Source of the DNA: Rhodocyclaceae bacterium
Lineage (GTDB): Bacteria; Pseudomonadota; Gammaproteobacteria; Burkholderiales; Rhodocyclaceae
Length of the DNA: 63,298 nucleotides
Assembly: GCA_020445665.1 (NCBI GenBank)
Contig: JAGRGD010000059.1
Span: forward strand, 1-63,298
Direction of reading: 5' to 3'
Shown here: piece after piece, positions 34,038-43,851 of the stretch
Layout: each line of letters begins with the position of its first letter
How positions within the stretch are numbered: the stretch's first letter is position 1
The notes under the pieces: model-generated
Databases searched by the model: none
What the model was told of the DNA's origin: nothing
What the model saw: the letters and a program-made list of their open reading frames with translations, nothing else
Program-made: the position numbers and the translations under genes

Positions 34038-34478
34038 TCAACCGGACTGCGCCGTGAGCAGTGCGAGCCGGATGGCATCCCGGTTGGTCCACGACCACGC
34101 ACATCGCAGCGCTTCGTGAGCAGGCATCCAGCGGCCCTCATCGTGTTCGTCGGATCGCAGGATGGGTGAGGGGGTGTCGTTCAGGCTCGCGCTGAAGACA
34201 TGCTCCTCGTTGTGTGTGGCGTGGCCTTGGAAACGGCTACGCCAGCGCTCGGGGATCACGAAGCGATTGCGCAGCCCCAGATCACGCAACTGCGCTTCCT
34301 CGAGCCGGATGCCGGTCTCCTCCGCAACTTCCCGCAAGGCGGTCTGGCGGGGCAGCTCTCCGGCCTCGAGGCTGCCTGTCACGGACTGCCAGAAGCCATC
34401 GGGGCCGGTCCGTCTGACCATCAACACCGAGCGTGCGCAATGGATCACCACCAGCACAGACTCGGGTCGCTTGTTCAT
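34038..34478 (-). CDS. nudB: dihydroneopterin triphosphate diphosphatase NudB
   Basis: NudB removes pyrophosphate from 7,8-dihydroneopterin triphosphate, an early folate step. The 146-residue product has a full Nudix box: Gly of VTGSLEAGE followed by LPRQTALREVAEETGI, with all Glu metal ligands present. HATHNEEHVFSA is the typical NudB block. The ATG overlaps the stop of the barstar-type gene upstream (ATGA). It is the last gene of a run that starts with the receiver-TPR gene. Substrate assignment is from family resemblance; a general Nudix hydrolase is possible. Confidence 0.88.
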   Translation of the reverse strand: MNKRPESVLVVIHCARSVLMVRRTGPDGFWQSVTGSLEAGELPRQTALREVAEETGIRLEEAQLRDLGLRNRFVIPERWRSRFQGHATHNEEHVFSASLNDTPSPILRSDEHDEGRWMPAHEALRCAWSWTNRDAIRLALLTAQSG

Positions 34479-34882
34479 GGCGTTGCCGAGTCCACGAGAT
34501 GCCACCGCCACGGCGTGCCGTCATCGCCCAATTGCGCCTGCGTTTCGTCGAGGATGTCGATGAAGGTCAGCCACGCCTCGGGGGCCGCGGATGCCAGGGC
34601 GGTGTAGCGTTCAATGATCAGAAGGTAGCCCGGCGCCGGGAGCCAGGACAGATCGGCGAGGGAATCCGCCAGCGCATCCCAGTTGTGACCAAACCAGTCG
34701 GGGAACCGGAACGCCTGTGCGGTCGCGGCGAGCAACTCGGACTTGTTCGCGCAGTGGGAAAGATCGAGTGCGATCACGGCGTGCCCACGGTCGGCTGCCA
34801 TCTCGACGAGGGCATCCGCGGCGCTTCGCGAGATTGCCGGCCGGGGCACTTGCGAGCCGCTGTGCGGCAAGGTCTCGCTCAT
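34475..34882 (-). CDS. barstar-family ribonuclease inhibitor
   Basis: Barstar binds barnase-type RNases in the cytosol and blocks their active site. The 135-residue product has an N-terminal extension and a barstar domain (about 35-130) with FPDWFGHNWDALADSL. This aligns with the barnase-contact helix, keeping both Asp residues equivalent to barstar Asp35 and Asp39. It overlaps the RNase gene upstream and nudB downstream by 4 bases each, so inhibitor and RNase are co-translated. This is the immunity partner expected for the RNase encoded just before it. Confidence 0.9.
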   Translation of the reverse strand: MSETLPHSGSQVPRPAISRSAADALVEMAADRGHAVIALDLSHCANKSELLAATAQAFRFPDWFGHNWDALADSLADLSWLPAPGYLLIIERYTALASAAPEAWLTFIDILDETQAQLGDDGTPWRWHLVDSATP

Positions 34883-35271
34883 GGCTGTTCCTCGATGCGG
34901 CGGAAGCTGCGGTAGTGATCTTCGGTGTAGTAGAAGACCTCGGGGGGATGCCCGCCGGTCACGATTCGCCGTGCGCCGCGGGTCCGCTCACCGGGGGTCG
35001 GGACGGTGTATTCCCGATAGTAGCCCCGTGGCTTGCGGGGCAGGTGACCTTCACGATTCTGAAACGTCGTGCCATCTTTGCGGTAGGGGAATGGGCCCCC
35101 GCGGCGGATCAGCGCGAGGGTGTCGACGGCCTCGGCCGGGAGCCCAGGGTATGCCCGGGCCGGTGCGCCGCTGGCGTGGACTGCGCCGCTGTCGGTTGCC
35201 TCCGGTGCGCACCCTGCCAACAGCGCCAGGCAGGCGACAAGGAGCAGAACGGGGCGGGCGAGGCGGGCCAA
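34879..35271 (-). CDS. barnase/RNase N1-type ribonuclease with lipoprotein signal
   Basis: This 130-residue protein belongs to the guanyl-specific microbial RNase family. All three catalytic parts are visible: general base Glu in GYYREYTV, Arg in GARRIV and general acid His in TEDHYRSF, with FQNREGHLP as in barnase. The N-terminus (LARPVLLLVACLALLAGC) is a lipoprotein signal with lipobox LAGC, so the mature RNase would be tethered to a membrane outside the cytosol. The start is TTG at 35271 with GGAG upstream. The stop overlaps the barstar-type gene. It lies 39 bases after the receiver-TPR gene. Confidence 0.9.
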   Translation of the reverse strand: MARLARPVLLLVACLALLAGCAPEATDSGAVHASGAPARAYPGLPAEAVDTLALIRRGGPFPYRKDGTTFQNREGHLPRKPRGYYREYTVPTPGERTRGARRIVTGGHPPEVFYYTEDHYRSFRRIEEQP

Positions 35272-35310
35272 ACGGTCACTCCGGCGGAAGGGCCGCGGGG
35301 CGACAGTGTA

Positions 35311-36939
35311 TCAGCCCTGTTCCGGGCGGACGCCGTACTTGCGGAACAGGCCGTGCATGAAGTCGGTAAGCGCAGGCAGCTTCGGATTGGCCGGATCCTG
35401 CACCCGCACGCGCTCGATCAGCTGGCGAGCCTGTTCGGCGAAGCGCTCGTTGTAGCCGCAATTCTCGATATGGCGGAGCAAGGCCAGGGCGGCGTTGAAC
35501 AGGACGTGCGGGTTGCCCGGCATCTTGCGCACTGCGTTCATCATTTCGCTGACTGCGCCGTCGTAGTCGCCTGCCTGGGCCTTGGCCGCGCCGGCGCTGA
35601 CCAGGTCGCGGACTTCTTCACGCACCTTGGTCTCAAGGCGCTCGGCGAGCTCCGCCCGGCCATGTTGTTCCAGCATCTTGCGCGTGGCCTGCATGGTGCG
35701 CTCGTCGCTGGACGTGCGCATGATGTCCAGCACCACCTCGGACGCTTCGTCTTCCATGTTGTGGGCAAAGCAGGTTTCGGCGAGCTGCCGCTTGAGATTC
35801 TGGGACACTGCGCCGAGATCGGGCCGGCTCGCGAGCAATTCGTCGAGGGCTGCCTTGGCCTTGTCGGAGTCGCCGGTCTGCGTATGGACCATGGCGCTGG
35901 ACAGGGCCGAGCACAGCTTGGTCTTGGGCATGCCCGCCATCGACTTCTCCAGATCGCGGATGCTCGCCTCGGCCTCGGCCGTGGCGCCGCGGCCGAGCTG
36001 CGCCGAGATCAGGTGGACGTGGTCCTCTGGATCCCGGAAGTCTGAATACTTGCCCTTTCGAACCACCTCCGAGAAATGGGATTCGGCGGCCTCGACGTCA
36101 CCGAGCTCCATCGCCAGCTGCCCGAGGCGGCGGGTCCGGTTGACCCGGTTCGGAGATACCGATGCGGCCGAGGTCAGAATGGCGCGCGCCTGTTCGAGCT
36201 TGCCCGAGGCCTCGCGGGTACGCGCCAGCCAGTCGTAGGCATCGATGAACATCTCGCTTTCCGCCACCAGGGATTCCAGGTGCTCCTCAGCCTCACCGAA
36301 TTTCTTCATCATGAAGAGGGTCTTGGCGAGTCCGAGCCGGGCCCAGGGCACGGCGCGCATCTCAAGCACCTGCTCGTAGATGTGCTGGGCCTCCTCCGCC
36401 TGGCCTGCGGCGACATGCAGTTCCGCCTGCAGCCGCAGGAAATCGATTCGCCACTGCAGATAGTTCGCGGCGCCGAGTTTGCACTGGTCGATTGCGGCCG
36501 GGATGTCGCCGAGCTCCATCAGACGGTAGGCCGGCAGAAATGCGTCCCGCTTGGCGAGGGCGCGCTCGATGCGGTCGTAGAGCGTGTCGGCGGCGAAAGG
36601 TTTGAGGATGTAGTCGTTGGGGGCCAGTTCGGCGGCCCCGACGACCTTCTCGTACTGTCGCTCTCCGGTCACCATGATGAAGAGCGTGGACAGGGGAATG
36701 ATCGCGTGGTGGCGCAGATCCTCGAGGAGATGCTGGCCATCCTGCCCGTCGCCGATGTGGTACTCGCACAGGATCAGGTCGAAGCGGGCTTCCTTCAGCT
36801 TGCGGACGGCAACACCCGCCGAGACGGCAAACTGGACCTTGTTCATTCCCGAGATGGCCAGCATGTTGCGCAGCTGGGTGCGCATGCCGGGCTGCGCCTC
36901 GACGATCAGCGAGGAGATGTGTTCGGGGCGGGTGGGCAC
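35311..36939 (-). CDS. response-regulator receiver plus tetratricopeptide repeat protein
   Basis: This 542-residue protein has an N-terminal CheY-like receiver (about 1-125) and a long TPR array (130-540), with no DNA-binding output. The receiver keeps Thr (IMVTGERQ) and Lys (YILKPFAAD), but the phosphoacceptor Asp position reads LILCEYHIGDGQDG, a Glu, so normal phosphorylation is unlikely. TPR units such as LQAELHVAAGQAEEAQHIYE suggest a scaffold. The start is GTG at 36939; it has no Shine-Dalgarno and lies 21 bases past a large hairpin. It lies downstream of aspS and upstream of the RNase/barstar genes. Confidence 0.82.
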   Translation of the reverse strand: MPTRPEHISSLIVEAQPGMRTQLRNMLAISGMNKVQFAVSAGVAVRKLKEARFDLILCEYHIGDGQDGQHLLEDLRHHAIIPLSTLFIMVTGERQYEKVVGAAELAPNDYILKPFAADTLYDRIERALAKRDAFLPAYRLMELGDIPAAIDQCKLGAANYLQWRIDFLRLQAELHVAAGQAEEAQHIYEQVLEMRAVPWARLGLAKTLFMMKKFGEAEEHLESLVAESEMFIDAYDWLARTREASGKLEQARAILTSAASVSPNRVNRTRRLGQLAMELGDVEAAESHFSEVVRKGKYSDFRDPEDHVHLISAQLGRGATAEAEASIRDLEKSMAGMPKTKLCSALSSAMVHTQTGDSDKAKAALDELLASRPDLGAVSQNLKRQLAETCFAHNMEDEASEVVLDIMRTSSDERTMQATRKMLEQHGRAELAERLETKVREEVRDLVSAGAAKAQAGDYDGAVSEMMNAVRKMPGNPHVLFNAALALLRHIENCGYNERFAEQARQLIERVRVQDPANPKLPALTDFMHGLFRKYGVRPEQG

Positions 36940-36960
36940 GTGGGAGGGAACCGGTAGTGA

Positions 36961-37001
36961 AAAGGTCGCGCTGCCGAGAACATCGGCCAAGCGCGACCTT
37001 T
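36961..37001 (-). terminator. large hairpin between aspS and the receiver-TPR gene
   Basis: Arms AAAGGTCGCGCT and AGCGCGACCTTT (12 bp perfect) enclose a nested GCCGA/TCGGC stem. On the minus strand the stem is followed by TTTTC, so it should terminate aspS transcripts. It ends only 21 bases before the next start codon, so it may also act as an attenuator. A smaller AGCCGG/CCGGCT hairpin precedes it at about 37005-37022. Confidence 0.8.
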
Positions 37002-37039
37002 CTTGAGCCGGCAGGATCCGGCTGTCGTGGAATTTGGTG

Positions 37040-38842
<1,803 letters not shown>

Positions 38843-38882
38843 TGCAGTGGGGTCCGCGGCGCCATGATGGCGCGGTGAAGAG

Positions 38883-39518
38883 TTAGCTGGCGGATGGGCT
38901 CGGTTCGGCGAGTGCCTTGCCGTTGCGTTTGCCGTTGGGGGCGACGACGCCCATCGAGATGATGTATTTGAGGGCCTCGTCCACGCTCATGTCGAGGGCG
39001 ACGACATCCTGGCGCGGCAGCATCAGGAAGAAGCCGGAGGTCGGGTTGGGTGTCGTCGGCACATAGACGCTGACATAGTCACCTTCCAGGTGCCGTGCCG
39101 GTTCTCCCCCTGGCTTGCCGGTCAGGAACGCGATCGTCCACGCCCCCTGGCGGGGATACTGAACCAGCAAGGCTTGACGGAAGGCCTGGCCACCGCTCGA
39201 GAACAGGGTGTCCGAGACCTGCTTGACGCTGTTGTAGATCGACTTCACCACCGGAATCCGCGAGAGCAGTCGCTCCCAGCCGACCACGATCTTCTGGCCG
39301 AGCACGTTGGCGCCGATCAGGCCGGTCGCCAGCACGATGCTCAGGGCCAGCACGACCCCGAGGCCCGGGATATGGAACCCGAGCAGCGTATCCGGCCGAT
39401 ACTGGAGCGGAACCAGCAGCAATACCTGGTCGAGGGTACCGACGATCCAGGCGATGACCATCATGGTGATGATCAGCGGAATCCAGATCAGCAGCCCGGT
39501 GATGAAGTACTTCTTCAT
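38883..39518 (-). CDS. DUF502 family inner membrane protein
   Basis: This 211-residue protein has two membrane helices (about 5-29 and 52-76), then the family block [20 protein letters not shown] and [19 protein letters not shown]. The biochemical function is unknown. The order fmdB-DUF502-aspS is common in betaproteobacteria. It begins 8 bases after fmdB and ends 40 bases before aspS. Confidence 0.9.
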   Translation of the reverse strand: MKKYFITGLLIWIPLIITMMVIAWIVGTLDQVLLLVPLQYRPDTLLGFHIPGLGVVLALSIVLATGLIGANVLGQKIVVGWERLLSRIPVVKSIYNSVKQVSDTLFSSGGQAFRQALLVQYPRQGAWTIAFLTGKPGGEPARHLEGDYVSVYVPTTPNPTSGFFLMLPRQDVVALDMSVDEALKYIISMGVVAPNGKRNGKALAEPSPSAS

Positions 39519-39526
39519 TCAGGCGG

Positions 39527-39790
39527 TCAGTGGCAGGCGCAGCTGCCGCCGCACGGCGCCGCGGCAGGCGCCTCCGCGGGCTTGGCGGACTCCGCCGGCT
39601 TGGCCGGGCAGCCCTTGAAGTCGGTGGCGTACCAGCCGCTGCCCTTGAGCTGGAAGCCGGCGGCACTGAGCAGGCGCTTATAGGACTCGGCACCGCAGCC
39701 CGGGCACTGCGTCAGGTGCGCGTCGCTCATCTTCTGAAGATGATCCTTCTGGAAGCCGCAGGCATCGCAGCGATATTCGTAGATCGGCAT
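39527..39790 (-). CDS. FmdB-family zinc ribbon protein
   Basis: This 87-residue protein begins MPIYEYRCDACG and has a zinc ribbon of two CxxC pairs (CDAC and CPGC). It then has a GSGWYATDF segment and an Ala/Pro/Lys-rich tail ending in a second Cys cluster, CGGSCACH. FmdB proteins are often called regulators, but no mechanism is established. A GGAGG precedes the start on the minus strand. It is first gene of the aspS operon. Confidence 0.92.
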   Translation of the reverse strand: MPIYEYRCDACGFQKDHLQKMSDAHLTQCPGCGAESYKRLLSAAGFQLKGSGWYATDFKGCPAKPAESAKPAEAPAAAPCGGSCACH

Positions 39791-39915
39791 GATAACCTCC
39801 GCAAAATCAAGCGCGTGAGTCTAGCGCATCGCAACACCCACTGAAAGAAAAACAGGTGTTCGCGCCGTCAGATGAGGGCGGATTCTCAGAACTCAAGCGC
39901 CGCGGGGAAAATGCC

Positions 39916-40755
39916 CTATGGCGCGCCCAGGTAAGCGGCGGTGATGGACTCGCCGAAGAACATGGCCAGAAGGCCCGCAGCCGCGAGATAGGGCCCGAAC
40001 GGGATGGGGGTATTGCGGCCGTGGCGGGTGAACACGATCAGACCGACGCCGACCAGCGCGCCGACGACCGACGACAGGACAATTGTCAGCGGCAGCATCT
40101 GCCAGCCCAGCCATGCGCCGATCGCTGCCAGCAGCTTGAAATCCCCGTATCCCATGCCTTCCTTGCCAGTCAGAAGGCGAAATAGCCAGTAAACCGACCA
40201 CAGGATGAGGTAGCCTGCGACGGCACCGATGACGGCCGAGTGGAGATCGGTAAAACTGCCATTGAGGTTGGCGAGCAGGCCGACCCACAGCAGGGGCAGG
40301 GTCAGGCTGTCGGGCAGTAACTGGGTGTCGAAGTCGATGAAAGCCAGGGCCACCATGACCCAGATGAAGAGCATCGCCAGCGGCAGCTGCACAGTCGGGC
40401 CGTAGAAGAGTGCAGCCCCCGCGCACAACAGGCCGGACAGCAGTTCGACGCCGGGATAGCGCGGGCTGATGCCGGCCCCGCAGTGGCTGCAGCGGCCGCG
40501 CAAGAGCAGGAAGCTGACGATCGGAATGTTCTCGAAAACCGTGATCTGATGCCCGCAATGGGGACAGCGGGAGCGCGGTACGGCGAGATTGAAGCGTTCC
40601 GGTGCCGGTGCTGACTCGCCGCGCAGTTCCGCTGCCTGGGATTGCCACTCGCGCTCCATCATGATTGGCAGGCGGTGGATGACCACGTTGAGGAAACTGC
40701 CGACGAACAGTCCGACGAGCGTCGCAATGGCCAGGGTCAACGGCAGTTCGGGCAT
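39916..40755 (-). CDS. pilD: type IV prepilin peptidase / N-methyltransferase
   Basis: PilD cleaves prepilin leader peptides at the inner membrane and methylates the new N-terminus. The 279-residue product has the N-terminal methyltransferase-type domain with two zinc CxxC pairs (CPHCGHQ, CSHCGAG). Several membrane helices follow, with catalytic aspartates in FIDFDTQLLPD and GMGYGDFKLLA. It is last in the pilB-pilC-pilD order; a coaE gene, often next in this cluster, is absent. Confidence 0.95.
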   Translation of the reverse strand: MPELPLTLAIATLVGLFVGSFLNVVIHRLPIMMEREWQSQAAELRGESAPAPERFNLAVPRSRCPHCGHQITVFENIPIVSFLLLRGRCSHCGAGISPRYPGVELLSGLLCAGAALFYGPTVQLPLAMLFIWVMVALAFIDFDTQLLPDSLTLPLLWVGLLANLNGSFTDLHSAVIGAVAGYLILWSVYWLFRLLTGKEGMGYGDFKLLAAIGAWLGWQMLPLTIVLSSVVGALVGVGLIVFTRHGRNTPIPFGPYLAAAGLLAMFFGESITAAYLGAP

Positions 40756-40801
40756 CCGGCTTCGGGCGTGTATGGAATCGGCAGGGACAGTCGCGGGCTC
40801 G

Positions 40802-42034
40802 TCAGACGACCTGACCCAGCTTGAAGATCGGGAGGTACATGGCGACCACGAGACCGCCGATCACTGTGCCGAGGAAGACCATGATGATCGGCTCGAGCAG
40901 CTGGGACAGGCCGGCCACAGCGTCATCGACATCGTTCTCGAAAAACTCGGCCACCTTGGCCAGCATCGAGTCGAGCTGACCGGATTCCTCGCCAATCGAC
41001 ACCATCTGAACGCACATCGTCGGAAATACCTTCGCGTTCTGCATGGCCACGGTCAGGCTGGTGCCGGTGCTGACCTCCTGCTGTATCTGCTTTGTGGCGG
41101 TCAGGTAGATGTAGTTGCCGGATGCGCCACCGACGGAGTCCAACGCCTCGACCAGCGGCACACCGGCGGCGAACATCGTCGACAGCGTACGCGTCCAGCG
41201 GGCAATCGTTGCCTTGCGGATGATCTCGCCGATGACCGGAATCTGAAGGACCATGCGATCGACGGCGATCTGCATCTTCGGGGATCGCTTGTAGCTCCAA
41301 CTGATCGCGATTACCGCAGCCGCCAGTACCCCGAATATCAAGTACCAGTTGGCAACGAATGCGTCGGACATCGCGATCACAACGAGGGTCGGCGCCGGCA
41401 GGTCTGCGCCAAACGACGCGAAGACCTTCTTGAACTCCGGCACGACGAACAACATGATGATCGTCACGACGATCGCCGCGACAACGACAACCGAGATCGG
41501 GTAGAACATCGCCGACTTGATCTTGCTCTTGATTGCGAGAATCTTTTCCTTGTAAACCGCAAGTCTGTCTAGCAGTGAATCCAGAATGCCGGCCTGCTCG
41601 CCAGCAGCGACGAGGTTGCAGTAGAGCGCATCGAAGTGGACGGGATGTTTGCGGAAGGCCTGCGACAGGCTGGCGCCGGTCTCGACGTCGTTGCGGATGT
41701 CGTTGAGCATGCGCCCGAGTGACGGGTTGCCGCAGCCCTTGATGCCGATGTCGAAGGCCTGAAGCAGCGGTACGCCCGACTTCATCATCGTCGCCAGCTG
41801 GCGGGTGAACAGGGCGATGTCCTTGTCGGTGATTTTCTTGCCGCGGGAAAGCTTCTGCTTCTTGACCTTGGTGACAAGCACACCCTGCCGGCGCAGCGTG
41901 GCCTGCACGACCTTTTCCCCGGCCGCTCGCAACTCGCCGCGGATCATCTTGCCGGACTTGTCTTTGCCTTCCCAGACGTAGAGCTGTTCGGCAGGGGCGT
42001 TCGGTCGGCGTACGGTGCGACTACTGGTAGCCAT
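40802..42034 (-). CDS. pilC: type IV pilus inner membrane platform protein
   Basis: PilC is the polytopic platform on which PilB and PilT motors act. The 410-residue product has two T2SSF domains, each with the conserved helical core (FTRQLATMMKSGVPLLQAFD; ARWTRTLSTMFAAGVPLVEA), and three membrane helices, one near the C-terminus (IIMVFLGTVIGGLVVAMYLP). It lies 19 bases after pilB and 46 bases before pilD. Confidence 0.96.
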   Translation of the reverse strand: MATSSRTVRRPNAPAEQLYVWEGKDKSGKMIRGELRAAGEKVVQATLRRQGVLVTKVKKQKLSRGKKITDKDIALFTRQLATMMKSGVPLLQAFDIGIKGCGNPSLGRMLNDIRNDVETGASLSQAFRKHPVHFDALYCNLVAAGEQAGILDSLLDRLAVYKEKILAIKSKIKSAMFYPISVVVVAAIVVTIIMLFVVPEFKKVFASFGADLPAPTLVVIAMSDAFVANWYLIFGVLAAAVIAISWSYKRSPKMQIAVDRMVLQIPVIGEIIRKATIARWTRTLSTMFAAGVPLVEALDSVGGASGNYIYLTATKQIQQEVSTGTSLTVAMQNAKVFPTMCVQMVSIGEESGQLDSMLAKVAEFFENDVDDAVAGLSQLLEPIIMVFLGTVIGGLVVAMYLPIFKLGQVV

Positions 42035-42053
42035 CGCTCATTCCCTCAATCGT

Positions 42054-43772
42054 TCAATCGTTCGTGGTGGCAAGGACTTCGGCCAGTGACGTGACGCCCT
42101 GCTTGACCTTCAGAAGTCCGGATTGCCGCAGGTCCTTGACGCCGTCCTTCTGGGCCTGGGCACCCAGATCCAGGGAGTTGCCGTTGTTCATGATGATTTC
42201 CGTCATCGGTTCCGAGATGGGCATGACCTGATAGATCCCCACCCGGCCCTTGTAGCCGCTGCCCTTGCAGCGATCACAGCCGATGGGGCCGAAGGGCTGC
42301 CAGGATCCGTCCAGATCCTCGGGCCGGAATCCCGCGTCGAGCAGGACCTGTTCGGGGACGTCCATCGGCTTCTTGCAACTGCACAGTCGGCGCGCAAGCC
42401 GCTGGGCGGTAATCAGGATCACCGAAGACGCGATGTTGAACGGCGCGACTCCCATGTTGCGAAGTCGCTCCAGCGTGGTCGGGGCGTCGTTGGTGTGCAG
42501 CGTGGAGAGCACGAGGTGACCGGTCTGGGCGGCCTTGATCGAAATCTCGGACGTTTCCAGGTCGCGAATCTCGCCGACCATGATGATGTCCGGATCCTGA
42601 CGCAGAAAGGACTTCAGTGCGGCGGCAAATGTCAGGCCCGCCTTGTCATTGACGTTGACCTGGTTGATACCGGGCAGGTTGATTTCCGCCGGATCCTCCG
42701 CCGTCGAGATATTGACGCCGGCCTTGTTGAGCAGGTTGAGGCAGGTGTACAGGGACACCGTCTTGCCGCTGCCGGTGGGGCCCGTCACGAGAATCATGCC
42801 GTAGGGGCGTTCGATCGCGGCGAGCAGAGCCTCTTTCTGCTCCGGCTCGTAACCCAGAGCGTCGATGCCGAGCATCGCCGACGACGGATCGAGAATACGC
42901 ATGACGATCTTCTCGCCATGGAGCGTGGGGAGGGTCGAAACCCGGAAGTCGATGGCCTTGTTCTTGGACAGCACCAGCTTCATGCGCCCGTCCTGGGGCA
43001 CGCGCTTCTCCGAGATGTCCAGCCGCGAGATCACCTTGATGCGGGCCGCGATCTTCTCGCGAAGGATCAGTGGCGGCTGGGCAATCTCCCGCAGCACGCC
43101 GTCGGTCCGGAAGCGGATTCGATAGTACTTCTCGTACGGCTCGAAGTGGATGTCGGATGCGCCCTCGTTGATCGCGTCGACGAGCATTTTCTGAATGAAG
43201 CGCACGACCGGCGCGTCGTCCACCTCCGCCTGCGCGCCGTCGTCTTCGCCCTGGTCCGCCGGTGTCTCCTGACTCAGCAGATCCATGTCGAAGTCTTCGC
43301 CGGTCAACTCGCGCAGCGAATCCGAAGCCGACTCACCCTGGGCGTGAATCAGTTCGACCAGCCGGGGCAACTCCACGACCACCGGATCCACCGACTGGCC
43401 GGTCTGGAAGCGGATCTCGTCGAGTGCCCGGATGTTGGTCGGGTCGGCCATCGCCACGGTGATGCGGTTGCCCCGTTTGCTGAGGGCGAGCACCTCGTGC
43501 TTGTTGACCAGTTTCCTGTCGACGACGTCCTTGGGCAGGTTGGCAGCGTCCAGCGCCGAAACATCCAGCAGGGGATAGCCGAATGTCTCGGCCGAGAACC
43601 GAGCGACCTCGAGCGAAGTCATGTGCTTGTTCTCGATCAGATTCGAAACGAACGCGTTCGCCTTGCCGGGTGCAGGCTTGCTGCACTCGACCGCTGCGTC
43701 CTCCCCCAGCTTGCCTTGCTGGACGAGGGCGCGGGCAAGACCACTCATCGCGACCTGTGGGTTCGCAGCCAT
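42054..43772 (-). CDS. pilB: type IV pilus assembly ATPase PilB
   Basis: PilB powers pilus extension. The 572-residue product has an N-terminal MshEN/T2SSE_N domain (about 1-140; some family members bind cyclic di-GMP there). The GspE-type ATPase has Walker A (GPTGSGKTVSLY), an Asp box, Walker B (IIMVGEIRDLET) and His box. Zinc-binding Cys pairs CSC and CDRC sit near the C-terminus. The start is ATG 43772, as in family members; a longer frame upstream is not needed. The large GGDEF/EAL protein in this window is a possible source of its signal, by inference only. Confidence 0.95.
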   Translation of the reverse strand: MAANPQVAMSGLARALVQQGKLGEDAAVECSKPAPGKANAFVSNLIENKHMTSLEVARFSAETFGYPLLDVSALDAANLPKDVVDRKLVNKHEVLALSKRGNRITVAMADPTNIRALDEIRFQTGQSVDPVVVELPRLVELIHAQGESASDSLRELTGEDFDMDLLSQETPADQGEDDGAQAEVDDAPVVRFIQKMLVDAINEGASDIHFEPYEKYYRIRFRTDGVLREIAQPPLILREKIAARIKVISRLDISEKRVPQDGRMKLVLSKNKAIDFRVSTLPTLHGEKIVMRILDPSSAMLGIDALGYEPEQKEALLAAIERPYGMILVTGPTGSGKTVSLYTCLNLLNKAGVNISTAEDPAEINLPGINQVNVNDKAGLTFAAALKSFLRQDPDIIMVGEIRDLETSEISIKAAQTGHLVLSTLHTNDAPTTLERLRNMGVAPFNIASSVILITAQRLARRLCSCKKPMDVPEQVLLDAGFRPEDLDGSWQPFGPIGCDRCKGSGYKGRVGIYQVMPISEPMTEIIMNNGNSLDLGAQAQKDGVKDLRQSGLLKVKQGVTSLAEVLATTND

Positions 43773-43851
43773 TTCATCCCTTGTCTGACGATCGCGCGCA
43801 TGGTGCATGCCTCCAGCATGGCTGTAAAGGCGTCACGCGCGACCGAGCGGT

